Source: Icerya purchasi (Eukaryota; Arthropoda; Insecta; Hemiptera; Monophlebidae). From it: a stretch of 64,000 nucleotides of DNA. Of the stretch, positions 40,089 to 54,400 are shown piece after piece. Below the pieces are notes generated by a model. It was not told the DNA's origin. It worked only from the letters and a program-made list of their open reading frames with translations, and made no database searches. Positions within the stretch are counted from its first letter, which is position 1; every line of letters starts with the position of its first letter. The DNA lies in NCBI GenBank assembly GCA_039619475.1, contig CM077115.1:418756557-418820556 (forward strand), written 5' to 3'. Position numbers and translations under genes: made by a program.

Positions 40089-43000
40089 TTACAGAGTGTT
40101 GAGCGATACCAAATTTTAAAAATAAGCCAAATCATTAAACCGGCGGATAATAGTTCAGAGAAAAAAATGTATATTCGGTAGAATAAAAGAGATAATTCAA
40201 CTACAAAAGTGAAAATCAGTTCACAAACTGACTGAAATTTTAAAGTTTACTTCTAAATTAACACAATAGCCTAGTCAGTTGGATTGTACTTAGATCTGCT
40301 AATTTAAACTTTAAAAGAATGAAAATCCGCAGTCTATAGGATGACCCCGAGAAATAAAAATAAACGGTAACATTTTAGAAAAAATGTTTGCCTTAAAAAT
40401 ACCATCAGTATGAGGTCGACTAAAAATAGATCGATTTTTAAATATTCCCACACATACATTAATATAAAACCGACTGATGTATACGATTAATTTCCAAGCA
40501 ATATCTTAAATGCGTGATTTTTGAGTTAAAAGAGCAAATTTATATCTAACGTGACATAAGTTATACAATGCAAATATTCAACAATAAACAATTTCAATGG
40601 AAGCTGACCTATTTAACTGATATATTTGATGCCTTGAATCAGCTAAACTTGAAGCTTAAGGGGCAGAAACGGCACTATAATAAGTAACTATGATCATATT
40701 CACGGGTTCATATCAAAGCTTCAACTTTGGATTCAAATGGTGTCCGCTGAAAATGTAATAATAACTTGTTTTCGACTATTCGATGCAATTAAAAATAAAA
40801 AACTGGACGAAAATTTGAAAGCTGAAATACAAACTCATTTGCAAGCGCTGGAAGACGAATTTCACCGATACTATCGAGACATTAATTCAGAGTCACCAAT
40901 ATGGCACATGACCAGAAACCCATTTGTTGCTGATGTCTTACAATTACCAGAAGAAGTTCAGGAAAAATTTCTAGAAATGAAGACCGATCTGAAAAAGGAA
41001 AGATGACTTCCATCTCTTGACATTGGAGAAATTTTGGATCAAACGATTCCTTATTAATTCGAAAGTTGCCTCTCTTGCTTTGGGAATACTTGTTCCTTTT
41101 TATTCGACTTACTTATGTGAGACAGGGTTTTTAGCTCTGATTTTAATTAAAACCAAGCGGCGAAATCGTCTTGCCGTCGATAGCGACTTGACGATAGCTC
41201 GTGCAGAAACGGAACCTAGAATCAACCAACTGGTGCAAAGCATGCAAGCTCAAGTATCTCATTATTACTGTAATTATAATAAATTATTTCGATAAAAAAC
41301 GTTTTAAATTAGCTTAAAGTTTATTTTCTACAACTTAAAATTAAAATAAATAAGCACAATATTGTTAAACCAATATGCGTTTTTTTTAATGAAAAAATTA
41401 AGGGGGCATGAAAATGTTATTTATAATTCGGGAGGGCTCGACGAAAAAAAGGTTGGGAAACCCTGGTATAAACTATTAAATACTTTGAAAAACATTTACT
41501 ATACGCAATTAGTGCCACTAATCAAAAAATAAATACATCAAATTCTATCAACTGGAAAAAGCAAAAAAATGCCAAAGTATAAACTATGATCTGAATGTTA
41601 TTTTATAATTCCTTTTTTTTTTGTCGTTTTTTTAAAAAAGAAATACGGTTACTAAGATATATTCGGAATCTTAAAAAACTTATTTTATAAATTTCTTAAT
41701 CGAATTGAGAAAAAGGGAATATAATTTAATTTATTACATTTTTTTATACTTTAAATTTTCAATTCGTACGCGGATACCTATTCTTTAATAAAATCCGTGA
41801 CTTGCGTTAAAAAATTCCGTAACATTTTCCTGATTTTTCAACTTCTCGTAGAATGGTCTAGCACTCAGTGTTTATGTAAATGTATTTACGTATTGCAGTT
41901 ATCCTATCGGAACAGGCGGTTATTTTTATTATAGTCATTCTATTTTATAACCGGATAATTAAAACCGTTTACAAGAAATGATAGACGAAAAAAAAAAAAA
42001 AAAAAAAAATGGCAAAATATCAAACACACTACACGGAAAGAGGCAATTTAAAATTTTGTAGTCTGTTTACTGCTTTAACACTTTTTTAATCCGAGTGAGC
42101 TCATTTTTGGGAAACGCTGTGACGCTACACTGGTAACATCTCAGCGCTTATAACGATTAACGACTAAAAGTAAAATTTGCGTTGAATAACTAACAAATAA
42201 AAAATTGTGTTTTTGAATAATAAATAAAAGGCGAAAGATTAATCTTTTATTCATAATTTGAGTACAGTCTACTCCGGTGGGAATAGCAATTTTTGCTCAA
42301 CATAGTAATAATGTATGTGAAATAAAATTCTGCTGCTTACCTTTTCTCTGAATTAATAATCACGCGACAGTTTACTTTAATACATTTATATGATGTAAAA
42401 AAAAAAAAAAAAAACGGGAAAGAAATAAAAAGACGTTTAGGAAAAATAGAACAAAAAAAAACAAAAAACAATCGGATGCAGTACATAAATATGCAGCTGA
42501 AACGCTTCCGATATGTAATACACGACTGCGTGACTATAAATTACACTTATTCCCTCTCTGACATGAGCGACACAGCCGTTCGTTCGTCTTCGTTACTTTG
42601 AGTTTTTTCGATTAAGCATTTTCAAACAGGTCTTTTTATATTTCAATATACAGTTATATCAATGATGCGCCTTTGCAAAGGCCAGCTGCAACGTGTCACT
42701 TCATTGTAAACTTCAATTGTACTTATGATAAAAAAAAAAATTCTTTTTTTTTTTTTTTGGACACGTTAACAAGGAACCTTCATCTGGAAGAACAACAGAG
42801 GGACGAGCCTCAATCAAATAGTAATACGATCAGATATTTCGGAAATTAAACAACTAAGGGAAGGAATAATAGACAAGAAAGGAAACTACAAGATGTGTAA
42901 GAAGCACAATAAAGGGCAGGAAGACTAAGAGCTAAACTTTGAGCATAAAAAAAAAACCGTTCCGTTGCGAGCGAAGGACATTCAAAAAAGACGTGGTTAA

Positions 43001-46000
43001 AATCACAGAGGGCTTCGTCGTTCGGACGAAAACGACAACACGAAGAAGTTGCAAAGGCGAAACGAAAGCGAGACGAAGGCAGTAGAGAATGATTGAAACG
43101 AAAACGAATAATCGAAACGATAACAGAACAACGAACCGACGGAAAATCACGAAACCACGGGTAGGAAAAGGAAAACTAGGTTGTACAGAGAAGTAAAAGG
43201 ATCGTGTATTGGAAACGGATGGAACGTAAAAGTCAGACCAGACTATAAAATGGTATTTTCCGCAAAGAGAAAGAAGATTGAACCCTGGAATTTGTGAAAA
43301 GTAAATGAGCGAGGAAGCATAACTCGGGCTAGAGAATTCGCTATTTCTTTGTCCACTATCCCTACATGACTAAGAACCCATAGCAAAACAATATTAATAA
43401 CAGTACAGTGAGGAAGGCGTGTGGATAAGAGATACGCAGAATAATAAAATCGTATGAGTGAGTAGGAAAAGAAGGGGAGAGGTGGCTTGAAGGGCACTCC
43501 TGGAGTCAGAAATAACTCAGTAATCGGAGGAAGACTGATGGGATAAAATGTAAATAATAGCACGCAGGATAGCCATAAGCTCTGCTGTATAAATTGTGCA
43601 AAAGGAAGGAAGACGGAAAGATTCGGAGAAATTAACGTCCGGGATAATGAAAAAGAGGAATGTATTATACGAATACCATTTATCTTTTCCCTATTCTACG
43701 GTATGTAGTCAAATATTTTATAACGAGTACAGTCTATTAGAATTCCTAAAAAAGGTTTGTAATATTATTTAAAAAGGCGGCAATATTATTTTTGCTGTTT
43801 TAAAAGAAAACTCGGCCATAAAATATAATTTACATCATTGTACACATCAGTATCTTTTGTATATTATTACAACTGTATAAATATTTTTCTTAAACATCCG
43901 ATACCGAGGAGTAATCGGTAATGAAATACAAGACTACAATCATAATTTCACGGTTCTAATTACGATTATACGATTGTATTCTGTAATAGTAATTAATAAT
44001 CCCTGATTACATAATTATTAGTCATATTTAGAATACGTATTATATACTAATCATAAATACAAATTTTCTCCAACTCTGTTATATAATAATAATTAGAAAT
44101 AAACTTTATGAAACTTATACACTAAAGAAGAACGGTTTCTACAATTGGAAAATACGTTCATAAAAACAAGGATAACAAATAATATTTCAAAATAAAGCGG
44201 GCAACTAAAATAGGCTCTGATGGAAATCTAATCGTAAGAATTTAACTCGTCGCAAGAACAATACAAAAGAATATTTCGATAATAGTTAATGTTCTTTAAC
44301 ATAGATAAAAGGTAGCACGGTAGCCTAGTGGTTAAGGTGCTTGTTTACTAAATCAGAGGACACGGGTTCGAGACTTGTCTCGTTCCGGATCCGAATCGTT
44401 CCCAAGTATATACCTAATCTGAAATAATTAGTTATATCAGAGTAATCTGGGAAAGTAAAGGCGGGGATCTCATGACAAAGAAACTGGCCCCAGTATTCTC
44501 ATCAGATCCATTAGGCTTAGTGCATTCAATCCCCGGCGTCCTATCAAGGGTGTATGGGACTCACTTTACTTTAACATAAATAAAAGCAAATTCTGTAGAT
44601 CGCTAACTGAGAGAAAACAATAAAAAACCACTTGACAGGTAAAGTAATCGATCATAATAGAAGCCCCTTTTTTAAAGCAAACAACTAATCGGTTTTAGCG
44701 TTTCTATTTTGATTCATGTAAGTAGCTCTAATATCAATTTATAATACACCGTACGGTATACACCTTTATCTGATAATAAACTTTTAAAGGTAAAACAATA
44801 AAACAAATAGTATATTCCACAAATTACAAGTTTTTAACTGACAAATATAAAGAAAGACGGAGCAAGATGGACCACTTAATTAGGGAAAAAAAACATTTTC
44901 TTCTTTAACTAAACATTTAATGTTTTCATTAATTCCTTTAGATCAAAAAATATGACTGATATTTTTTTAGTAGCGAGGTAAACTTTCGAATTCAAAAAAA
45001 TCATCATCTCATTGTACCTGAGCTGTGAAAGAATGCGAAGCTACTTTTGAAGTACAAAAAGCGGTACATATTCAGAAAATACAAGAATACATACAGAAAA
45101 ACGTGATCATTAATAAATTACATACATACGAGTACAATCAATAGAAAACTACGTTCATTATTTGCGTATGCGGATGCAAATTTTTAATAAATAATGTGCC
45201 TCAATTTTATTTAAAAATCAAAGAAAGAAGGTAAAAATTGACTTTTTTGGCCAAATAAATAAGTAATTAAAAGAAAAAAATTGTTTCACCTTTATTCAAA
45301 AAACAAAAAAAAATAATGAAACCAGGAAACACGATAAAGAAATTAAAATACAATGCGAAAATCGAGGGTACAAAAAAAATATAAAAATAAAATTTAAATA
45401 CTGCGCAAAAAACATAATTTATAAACGTATTCAATAATAAAATTTTTAAACAGCCCGGTTTTGTTAAATTGATCGACTTTATCGAAAGATGCGGCTTTCA
45501 CTTTTTGTATAGCAAAATTTTTAGTTGACGTTTTAAAGAGCCATCTATTTAATCTTATTTTGAAAGTGTGCTAAAAATACACATATCAATAAGATACAAC
45601 GTTTTCAAAATAAGGCCATTAGACTTATTGTGTCACTTCCTTAGTAACATTCCATAGGGACTTTAACATACCTTACGTAAAGGAAGAAATAAAACTTGCC
45701 GCCCAGCGGTATACTCTTAGAAACCCAGTCCAACACCCGTTAGCTATCAATCTGCTTGAGAACAGCTAAGAAATTCGACGGCTGAAGCGCTCTCTAGAGT
45801 GTTTGACTTCATTTAAAACTTGAATAGATGTTCCTGGGGAACCCTGATAGTAGTGTGGTCCCTTACACGTTAATTTGTATTGCAGTACAATTGGTTGATA
45901 GTCTATGGAGACCAGTATTAATTAATATAATGATTAAAAAAAAAAAAATAATAATTTTGAAAGTCGGTTTTTTACTAAAAAGGTAATTATTATTTTTTTA

Positions 46001-47350
46001 CCCGCTAGCCGCTCCTGAAATTCCCCCACAGAACGCATTCCCACGAAACGAGAATATCATATTTTTTTTCTGTTTCAAGAAAAATATCCAATAAACTAGA
46101 TTTTCTTCCTTGTATGTCAGTACCTCTAAATCTGTCTTCTCGAAATTGAATAGTATTCGAAATGTACATTTTCGTCCATACCCTGAAGTTCTAAAATTCA
46201 CTTCTCACTCAGCTGATTCGTTGATTCAACCTGCTACTCGAACCGTACGATTTCTTACAAAATTTTCTACCTGTAACATCAACTTCTTTCCAAAAACTGC
46301 CACCGCAAATTATGGCGAAGTTTCTTTAATCTTCCGTATTTCTCTATATCTAATTTACTATTCAATCTAGTCCGGCATCCTCGGTACCATGACTATCTTT
46401 GTCGTTCCGCTATTTCTTTCATTTGTCATTTTCGCTTTAACGATAATTTGCTCCCCCCATCCCCTGTTTTTTCTTTTTTTTCCAATCGCCTTTTACTCAT
46501 TTCCTGATTACAGTTTAATATGCAATAATGTCTTCTTTCGAAGGATGTGCTGTCCGCTACCGGTCGTGTTTCTTCAACTTTTAGCTCTTCCTACCCCCGT
46601 AGGGTTTGTCCTTTCTTCTTTCACTTCCTTCACTTTGAACGGTTTTTACGATTTCATCCTTATTTTTAACCAAATTAAAAACCAGTTTCTTTCCTACTTC
46701 TTAATCTTCTGAACTGCAGCTTCGAGTAAGTCCTCAATCGACGATTTCCATAAAAAGTTCAAACAGATGGCATACTCCGTAAATTTTAAATATGATACTA
46801 ATTCTTCTTCTTCACCTATACCAAAAGCAGTTCTTTACAGATAAAATAAAAATTACAAACATCGGTAGATTTAAAAATTTTGTAACTCCCGGTAAATTTA
46901 ATTTGGCTTTTATTCTAGACAGGTTTTTACTCTATCAGTCGTTTTTTTCATTATTCAATGAATATAATTTGCTAATATTACTCGTTGCTACATTTTAATA
47001 ACTTCATGCCATTACTCGGTTAAGAGTTCCTTTTAATTCGAGAATTGCTCAATGTCGCGAGACATCACCACTAATAAAAAATAAAAAGTATAAAAAAGCA
47101 ATTGTATATCACCTGATATATTTCAGATCATCAACGTTTCCCGTACTGCATCCGTGCAATACTTGAAAGTTTGAAATAAGATATATCTATGTATATAAAT
47201 ACGAGTAATTTTTCGTGATTGCGAGAGGAATGAATTACTTTAGAATGAAGGATTTGAAAAAAAATTTCGTTCTATCGCCGGAAAAAACATCTGAAGAAGA
47301 ATAAAGAAAAATTTCTTTTTTTCTTTTTACTCGTAATTAAATTGTAAGTA

Positions 47351-47426
<76 letters not shown>

Positions 47427-50400
47427 CAATAAAGGAACCGAAACTACTACAGAATAAAATCAAAAGTCACATGTTTTACTAAGTAAAAAATAAGAGAATC
47501 TTGCGCTTAGGGTACCAAAAGTAGATACCTACCAATATTGAAACTGTCCTATAATCGTAATGAAGTAATAAAAACTGATGTTACGAAGAGGGGAGAAATC
47601 AAGAAAATTTAGTACACTAAATAGTTAACAGTTTATAATGCCTAAGGAAAGTAAAAAGATAAAGGTAAAATTATGGTACCATGTGTCCACAGCTCCTATC
47701 TGACAGTGTCCGCACTATCCTAAAAAACAAACTTTTCGAAGGAGCATCAAAATTAAGAATATTGAACAAAAACGCAGCTAATAAATTAATATCAAGATAA
47801 GATGGTTCCATACACAATTGAGTAGTACACACACTACCTTGAACATAACCGCTAAAAGATAGGCTAAAAAATTATGTACTAAAACGATATGACCAGAAAT
47901 GCACACACTATTTTATACTCTAGTACTGATATAGTGCACAAAAAATTACACCAGAGCATCGCGGCCATAACTTCAATTAAGTGGGTATTCTACACTGGCT
48001 AAAAAATGTATACTACTCCCTTAAGATTATTTAATTCAGTGAAGCAAAATGTATCAAAAACTGCCTTCGTAAATCATTGAGAAGAAAGTGTACACTCTTC
48101 GAAGCGTTATTTTTTTTTTTTTTTTTTATTACAGGGGAAATCGTATACTTTTTTATAATTTGAGTTCTCCCTTAAAATATAAAGAAAGTGCATTTAAGCT
48201 TCATTTAAATACGTTATAACGATTTAAAAATCCAATAAAAATTGAAGCAACCTGAATAATATGAATACTTACTATTCCTGGCAATCGTTTTTGTAATCAT
48301 AAGAAAAGCAACTATCATTTTGCTATTATTCTCTTGATGACATAACTTCAAATAGTAGTGGAAAATACCAGCTGCTTTGAGCTGCCTAACTTTCCCCGAA
48401 AATTTCACATCTAAACAGTAATAGAAATATATATATAATAAAGGTCTAGTTTACTAAAAATTACATATAATATTTTATTTGTTTTATTTCTTTTTTAAAC
48501 TACGGTAATTAAACTATTAAAACAAACAGGCTAAAAGTAATTTTTTAATTGAAACTGTCGAGTCAAATTAATGTCGGTTTAGTTTAACAGGAAATTTTTG
48601 CAGCGGTTGATGTTAAAATTTTTATAAATTGATACTTATTTACAATTTTGTTCCAACAATAATAATATTAATTTTATTAACAATCGTACGTGGAATAAAG
48701 ATTTGTAGACTAGACGAGTATTTTATTTTACAGAAGCAACTGCAGCAATGGATCAAAGGGATTTATGATACGACAAATATGATATATATTACGTTTCGTG
48801 ATTTAATAATCTGTAAGATACAGTAAAAATATTGGCGTTACTTCTGGTAACTAAATAACGTTAGATTATTTAATTCTAATCGAAATGATTCTCTTTCATA
48901 AATTTTATAAATTCAACATCATTACATGATTTAAAATCGGTATTGAGATCACTATAAAGAATATCATACAGAGGTATGTAGAATTAATGTTTATCTAAAT
49001 TTTTAAAGATTCCAAAATATCTCCTACTCTATATACACCATTAAATTTATAACAAAAAGTTGTGAATTTTTCAAAGATGTAAAACTAATAAAATGGTCTT
49101 TTGCCATTAATTCTAGTTCGTATAATATCATCGAGTCCATTCTCTGTCTGTTGGAACGTGTTTAATTTGAATATTTTTCGGATTTTAAATAATTCAGATT
49201 TATTAGAGCAAAGTTGAACATCTCCTTTTTACCGACTTCAAAAACAGAAGGTTGCATCATGTTCGTCGCGTATATTTTTTTCTATTTGTTTTATGTCCGT
49301 GTTTGCTCACGCATAATATGCGCCCACGTGGACCGTTTTTAACGATTCTTTACTCATTCGAACGTGTATCATTTACCACATGGGTGGGTATCACCGATGA
49401 ATATATCGCGATTGGCACACTCAGCAGTCGCGAATAACGCTAAAAATCGCAGTATCCTTAGAGGTATACTTTCTTCGCTTAATACACATAACCCAGACTC
49501 AAAATTAGCCGTAAAATTTTCATCAAAATGTAGGAAAAACGTGAACATCCGAACTTTTAAAATTAAAAGTGCGAGAAACGCGAGTGATTTAAAGTATTAC
49601 TATAAAGTTAGTTTCCGAATACAGGTAACTACAAAAAAAAACGCAATTTGAAAGCTCATAATTGACGGAATTTAAGCGTTACTGCGTTGAATCAATGCCC
49701 GGATTTTACACTACAAACAGTAGCAATATTTTAGGTCGGTCTATCATCCGTGTTGTTACTGAAATGTATTTACAGTACATCAAAAAAAAAAAAAAAAAGA
49801 AATATTGACTTCTAGGGTTTCTCCATAAATTTAAGAAAACCACACTAAAAAGTAACAAAAGTGATTGCACTCCATAAAGTGATAATATATTTTACATAGT
49901 AACATCTTTAATCGGCATTAATGCTTGTTAGAGTCCCAAGTGCATCAAATTCAAACTGCAACAATTGAGAACCCGTATTAAATATACACCCCGTGTTTCT
50001 GATACTTGACTTATAAACTTAGCCAGTGCTTACCGTGTTGTACTCATTTAATATGGTTCTTTAATTAGAGTTTAGCGTACTGAGACTCTAATTAAGGTAC
50101 GAATCGTGTTTAAGAATAATCATAATATACCTCTCCTTTAAGAAGTGTATCCTACTGTAAAGCATTATCTTCTAAACGAGTTTAATTTTTAATTTTTATT
50201 TATTTTTTAGCGCGTTTTTGTTAAATTTTTAGAATAAATCTTGATGTATCGGTATAATTTTTTTTTTTTTTTCGAACTGGGGTTTATTGAAATATTCCAA
50301 TATCGCCGGCTTTAAAATTATCCATTTTATAAAACACATAAACACAATTAAAAAATTATAACGTGCCAACAAGCAGCTCCGGTAGAACTTTAAGTAATTT

Positions 50401-51357
50401 TTGAAACGCGATACGGCATTATAACCCCTGGCATTTCACGGGAGGTTCATCATTATTTATCTAGGTTTCACATAACGCCATCATTTTAAATTTTGACAAT
50501 GTGAAATCGACCGTTAAATTTCAAGCGAATGAGACTGAGAACATGAAGACGACGAAGTCGAAGATGTTTCAGCCGGCTATTGAACGTTTTAGGCTTGTAC
50601 GAGCGTAAACGTTTTATTAATTCGTTAAGTAGTTCTCCATTTTCCTCTATGATGGGGAAAATGGTGAAAACCTATCACATCTTTGTCTTTATTCGCTATA
50701 AACAATCTATTTAACGATGTTGTTCTAAGCTACTGTCAGTAGCGTTTCTAAACGATTGCATCATCGGACGATAATTACATATAAACCAGCTCATATCATT
50801 TCCATGGTAACAGTTTTATTGCTCTGCGTTAATTAAAAAAAAAAAAAAAAAACGCAAAATAAAATAAAGTAAACTTTTCAGTTCCAGTGAAATTTTTAGA
50901 TAATTTGATGGCGTCATTGTAAAACATTTTTTGATGGCGTATTTTTTTTAGACAAAGTAAAACATATCCGCCTTTAAAAAGATTCTTACGCCAAGATACA
51001 ATAATTAACGTGTGTAACAAGTTAAATATTAATGCGACGTGCGTAATTCTGAAAAGACAAGAAAAAATGTAACGCTTGAATATATGTAAATGAAATGCTG
51101 AGCAGAAATTGAGCCATTACTGTTTCTTCAGCGAATGCTCTAGCGAGCAAAAATGAAATCATTACGTGGAGGGTAAATACGCAAATTATGATTACGGAGA
51201 GTATTTTAAATATTCTGAAAACAGCGTTACACGCAAACGCTTTTTTAACAGAGCTTCAAATTTTTTAATTACTAATGATAAATGAAATTATGTTTATTTC
51301 ACGTTTAAAAGCCAAAAAAAAATTATATACATGTAAGTATATATATACATATATGTA

Positions 51358-51406
<49 letters not shown>

Positions 51407-54400
51407 AGTAATGATGTTATCGTGAAAATTAAATAACGAAAAAGAAACCCATTCAGTCCCTAATTTTAAAATTATACAAGTTTTTGTTTATTTACTTAAA
51501 AACTTTTCTGAAATTAAATGATGCATCTGTTTGTTACTTTCTTTTTTATATTTTTCAAATATGGTTATTTTTAAACATGAAATCTGCTTGTTAAAATCTA
51601 TCGCGCTATTTTTATAAAATTATTAAGTTACATAATAATACATAGTTGTGACCGATGTCCCAGCCTAGTTTTACATTATGCATTCACCGTGCCTAACCTA
51701 TTCGGAATATCTATTAACATGTTCTTAATAACAATCCGAGTCATTTATTACATGAGAATTTAACGTTATTTAGTTGCGTTATATCGCCAATAATACACAC
51801 TTACTCGGGTGACTGACCTTGACTACCCACATAAAAAATAACGAAACAAATGAAGGCAAACCCTTCTTAAAACTTGTACCGTTTATATAACATAAAGCTA
51901 CAATTTTTTGAACGGTTCTCTTTTTGTTACTTTAATTTTTTGCCCGAGAACCGCTACGCCATAAAGTTTGAAAACCGAACAACAATGGCGCATGTCTGTG
52001 TGTGTGTGTGTACTATAGGATGCATGTGATATGTTTACAATATTTAATATAATAATTTTGACTTTTCTTGCAGTATGCACACCGGGCAGACGAGTACAGT
52101 GAATACGTTTTTCGAATTTACTTTTTCTCAGTTCCAATTTTATATTTTATTGCTGTCATCAATTGTGAGTAATCAATTTTTTTCTTTTTCTCGTACAAGT
52201 TTCACAAAATAGCCGGTAATGATTTTCTGAAAAGTATTGTACCATGGAACGGAATTCGTTTTTATTAAATATCCGGATAAAAATGAATTTTTCTCTCATA
52301 TACACTCAATCCTATTATAAAATTTAGAGGGAGTACTCTACTGAGTACTACCCCTCCTCAAAACATTCTTTATCATATTAAATTAATCGCTCGATGACCA
52401 CTGAAGTTGGTCGGTTGTGATGAAAAAAAAGAAAAACACGATCGTATCGCAAAATATTTTAACAGAAAAAAAATATTTCAAAAAAGCAAATTTCCAATAA
52501 AAAGATCAAACAGGTTTTTTTTTTGTTTTTTTTTTTTTTTATTTTCATTTTTTAATGTAAAGAGTGTTAGACATGATACGGGTGTCGAATTAAAGCATTT
52601 TAGGAAAACGGCCCCTTTTGGACGGCAAAGGTACGAATAGTATCGTAAAATGAAAATAAGTCTTCTTCATCAGTCAACCGAAATTACTTTTAGATTCGTT
52701 GACGGTCGGGAGTAGACAGTGGAATATCAAAATACCGAGGAAGCGAAGGGGGATATCAAATTGAACCATATCATAATATCTACCGGTATCCCGCGCCTAC
52801 CGCTATAAGCTCCGATCCTCCAAAACAGCGGCCTTTGTGATGTAAGTCTGAGGAAGGAATGAACGGGAATACGATTGCATTCAAGGCAGCGCATTTGGCC
52901 GCGGTTTATTTATTTAATTTACACATTATCGGCACCATTCAATTAAGTTTTTGGTTTCCTGTAATCTCATCTTTACAATCATCTTAAATTAATATTTTCA
53001 TAAACTTTAATACTAGTTTTAACCGTAATTGTCTCATTATATAATTGAATCATTCTTGCGATATATAATTTCTTCCACAATTAAACTCTTTAAACAGATT
53101 TGTAATTATTTCTGTGGCATATATAATAAATTATTCGAATATATTTTATTATCACAGTTACATCCGTTTAATAATCATCTAAAAAGTTTTTGTAAAAACT
53201 AATACGCTGTCCCCTCGTGTATATGACCCCTGTATAAAAAGGCAAGATCAAATCACAAAGACTGCGCAAAAAGTGTAAATGTGTTATCGTTATAGGGCGT
53301 TAATTGCGCTTCCTACAATTATAAAGCGGACATTTTTGTAAATGTCATCTATATATATATATATATATAGCTGCAAATAATTACCTCTTTGCGATAACTG
53401 ACACAATATTTGTACAATTTCTTGAAGATATGGATTTGTAATGCTAACTCCATTTAAACTCTGTTGAATCAACAGTCTGATCATGACACACGTTGCATTT
53501 GCATCAACGATATACCGCAAAATACTTAGCCTAGCTGAACCTGTATCATTATCATTTATTTAATACAAAAATTGCAACATTAACGTGCACAATCAGCTAC
53601 ATTAGCGACGGTGAGTGCGTGTTTATGAGTGTTCACGCGCGCCTAAGTGGCGATGGAGATTCAGATCTCCATTTGATTAGTTTAATTACGAATATATAAT
53701 TCCATACTTTTCATTTGAGAAATAAAATGTTGCGAGTCCTAAAATGAAACTTGGCCGCATTATACATACATACGTCACAGTGCGTATACTATTAATTAAT
53801 TTATTTCGACTAGGTATTGTTGAGGTATGGGAAATAAAGAGTAAAATTCTGTATTGTACGAAAATTCGGAATTTTTAGCCGTAAATATCGTAGCGTTTTA
53901 ATAGGGTTCGTTCGCAATCGAATAAGTTAAAACAAAAAGCCACGTGCGCGACAGCGTGAGGGGTAATTCAGGAACAACAGACAACCCTCTCAGAACTGTA
54001 GTGCTCAGAAAATCGTTGATGTTCGTATCGTTACGAGCGAACATCAACGATTTAAATCTAGGCGAGAAATTATTTAAGCTCAACAGAATTGTCGAGAATC
54101 GTTTTTCTTAAATATAACTTAGAATTCGATGCTGCCGTGTGTAACAATCCAGACGACTACTGCAGCGCAAGGTAACCTACACTTACTATTTCGGCTCGGT
54201 AGATAGCGCAACAGAAGATGATCGTATGTAGTGTTTTAGAATATGTATTGCGGTTGACGAAATCGGCAAAATTACAAAAAGGGCACGGTTAGGGGACATC
54301 AATGTGTGTTCCGTGTGCAAGTGCTGAAAATTCCTTGCATGAGATGGGCATCGCGAAACGATTCGGTGCTCTCTTGACAAATCTAAGCCACGGTGTTTGA

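Noticed and set aside
39749..40135. 128-codon minus-strand ORF
   Set aside because: Runs through the TA microsatellite and poly-A/T sequence; low complexity.
44311..44385. Possible tRNA gene (A and B boxes)
   Set aside because: The cloverleaf is imperfect, the sequence continues into a repeated body, and target duplications show it is a SINE. The same applies to 30325-30400.
46389..46712. 107-codon plus-strand ORF, hydrophobic and Phe/Leu-rich
   Set aside because: Composition follows from T/C-rich DNA; only a faint similarity to the 'YCAS' family tail and no conserved Cys-Ala-Ser.
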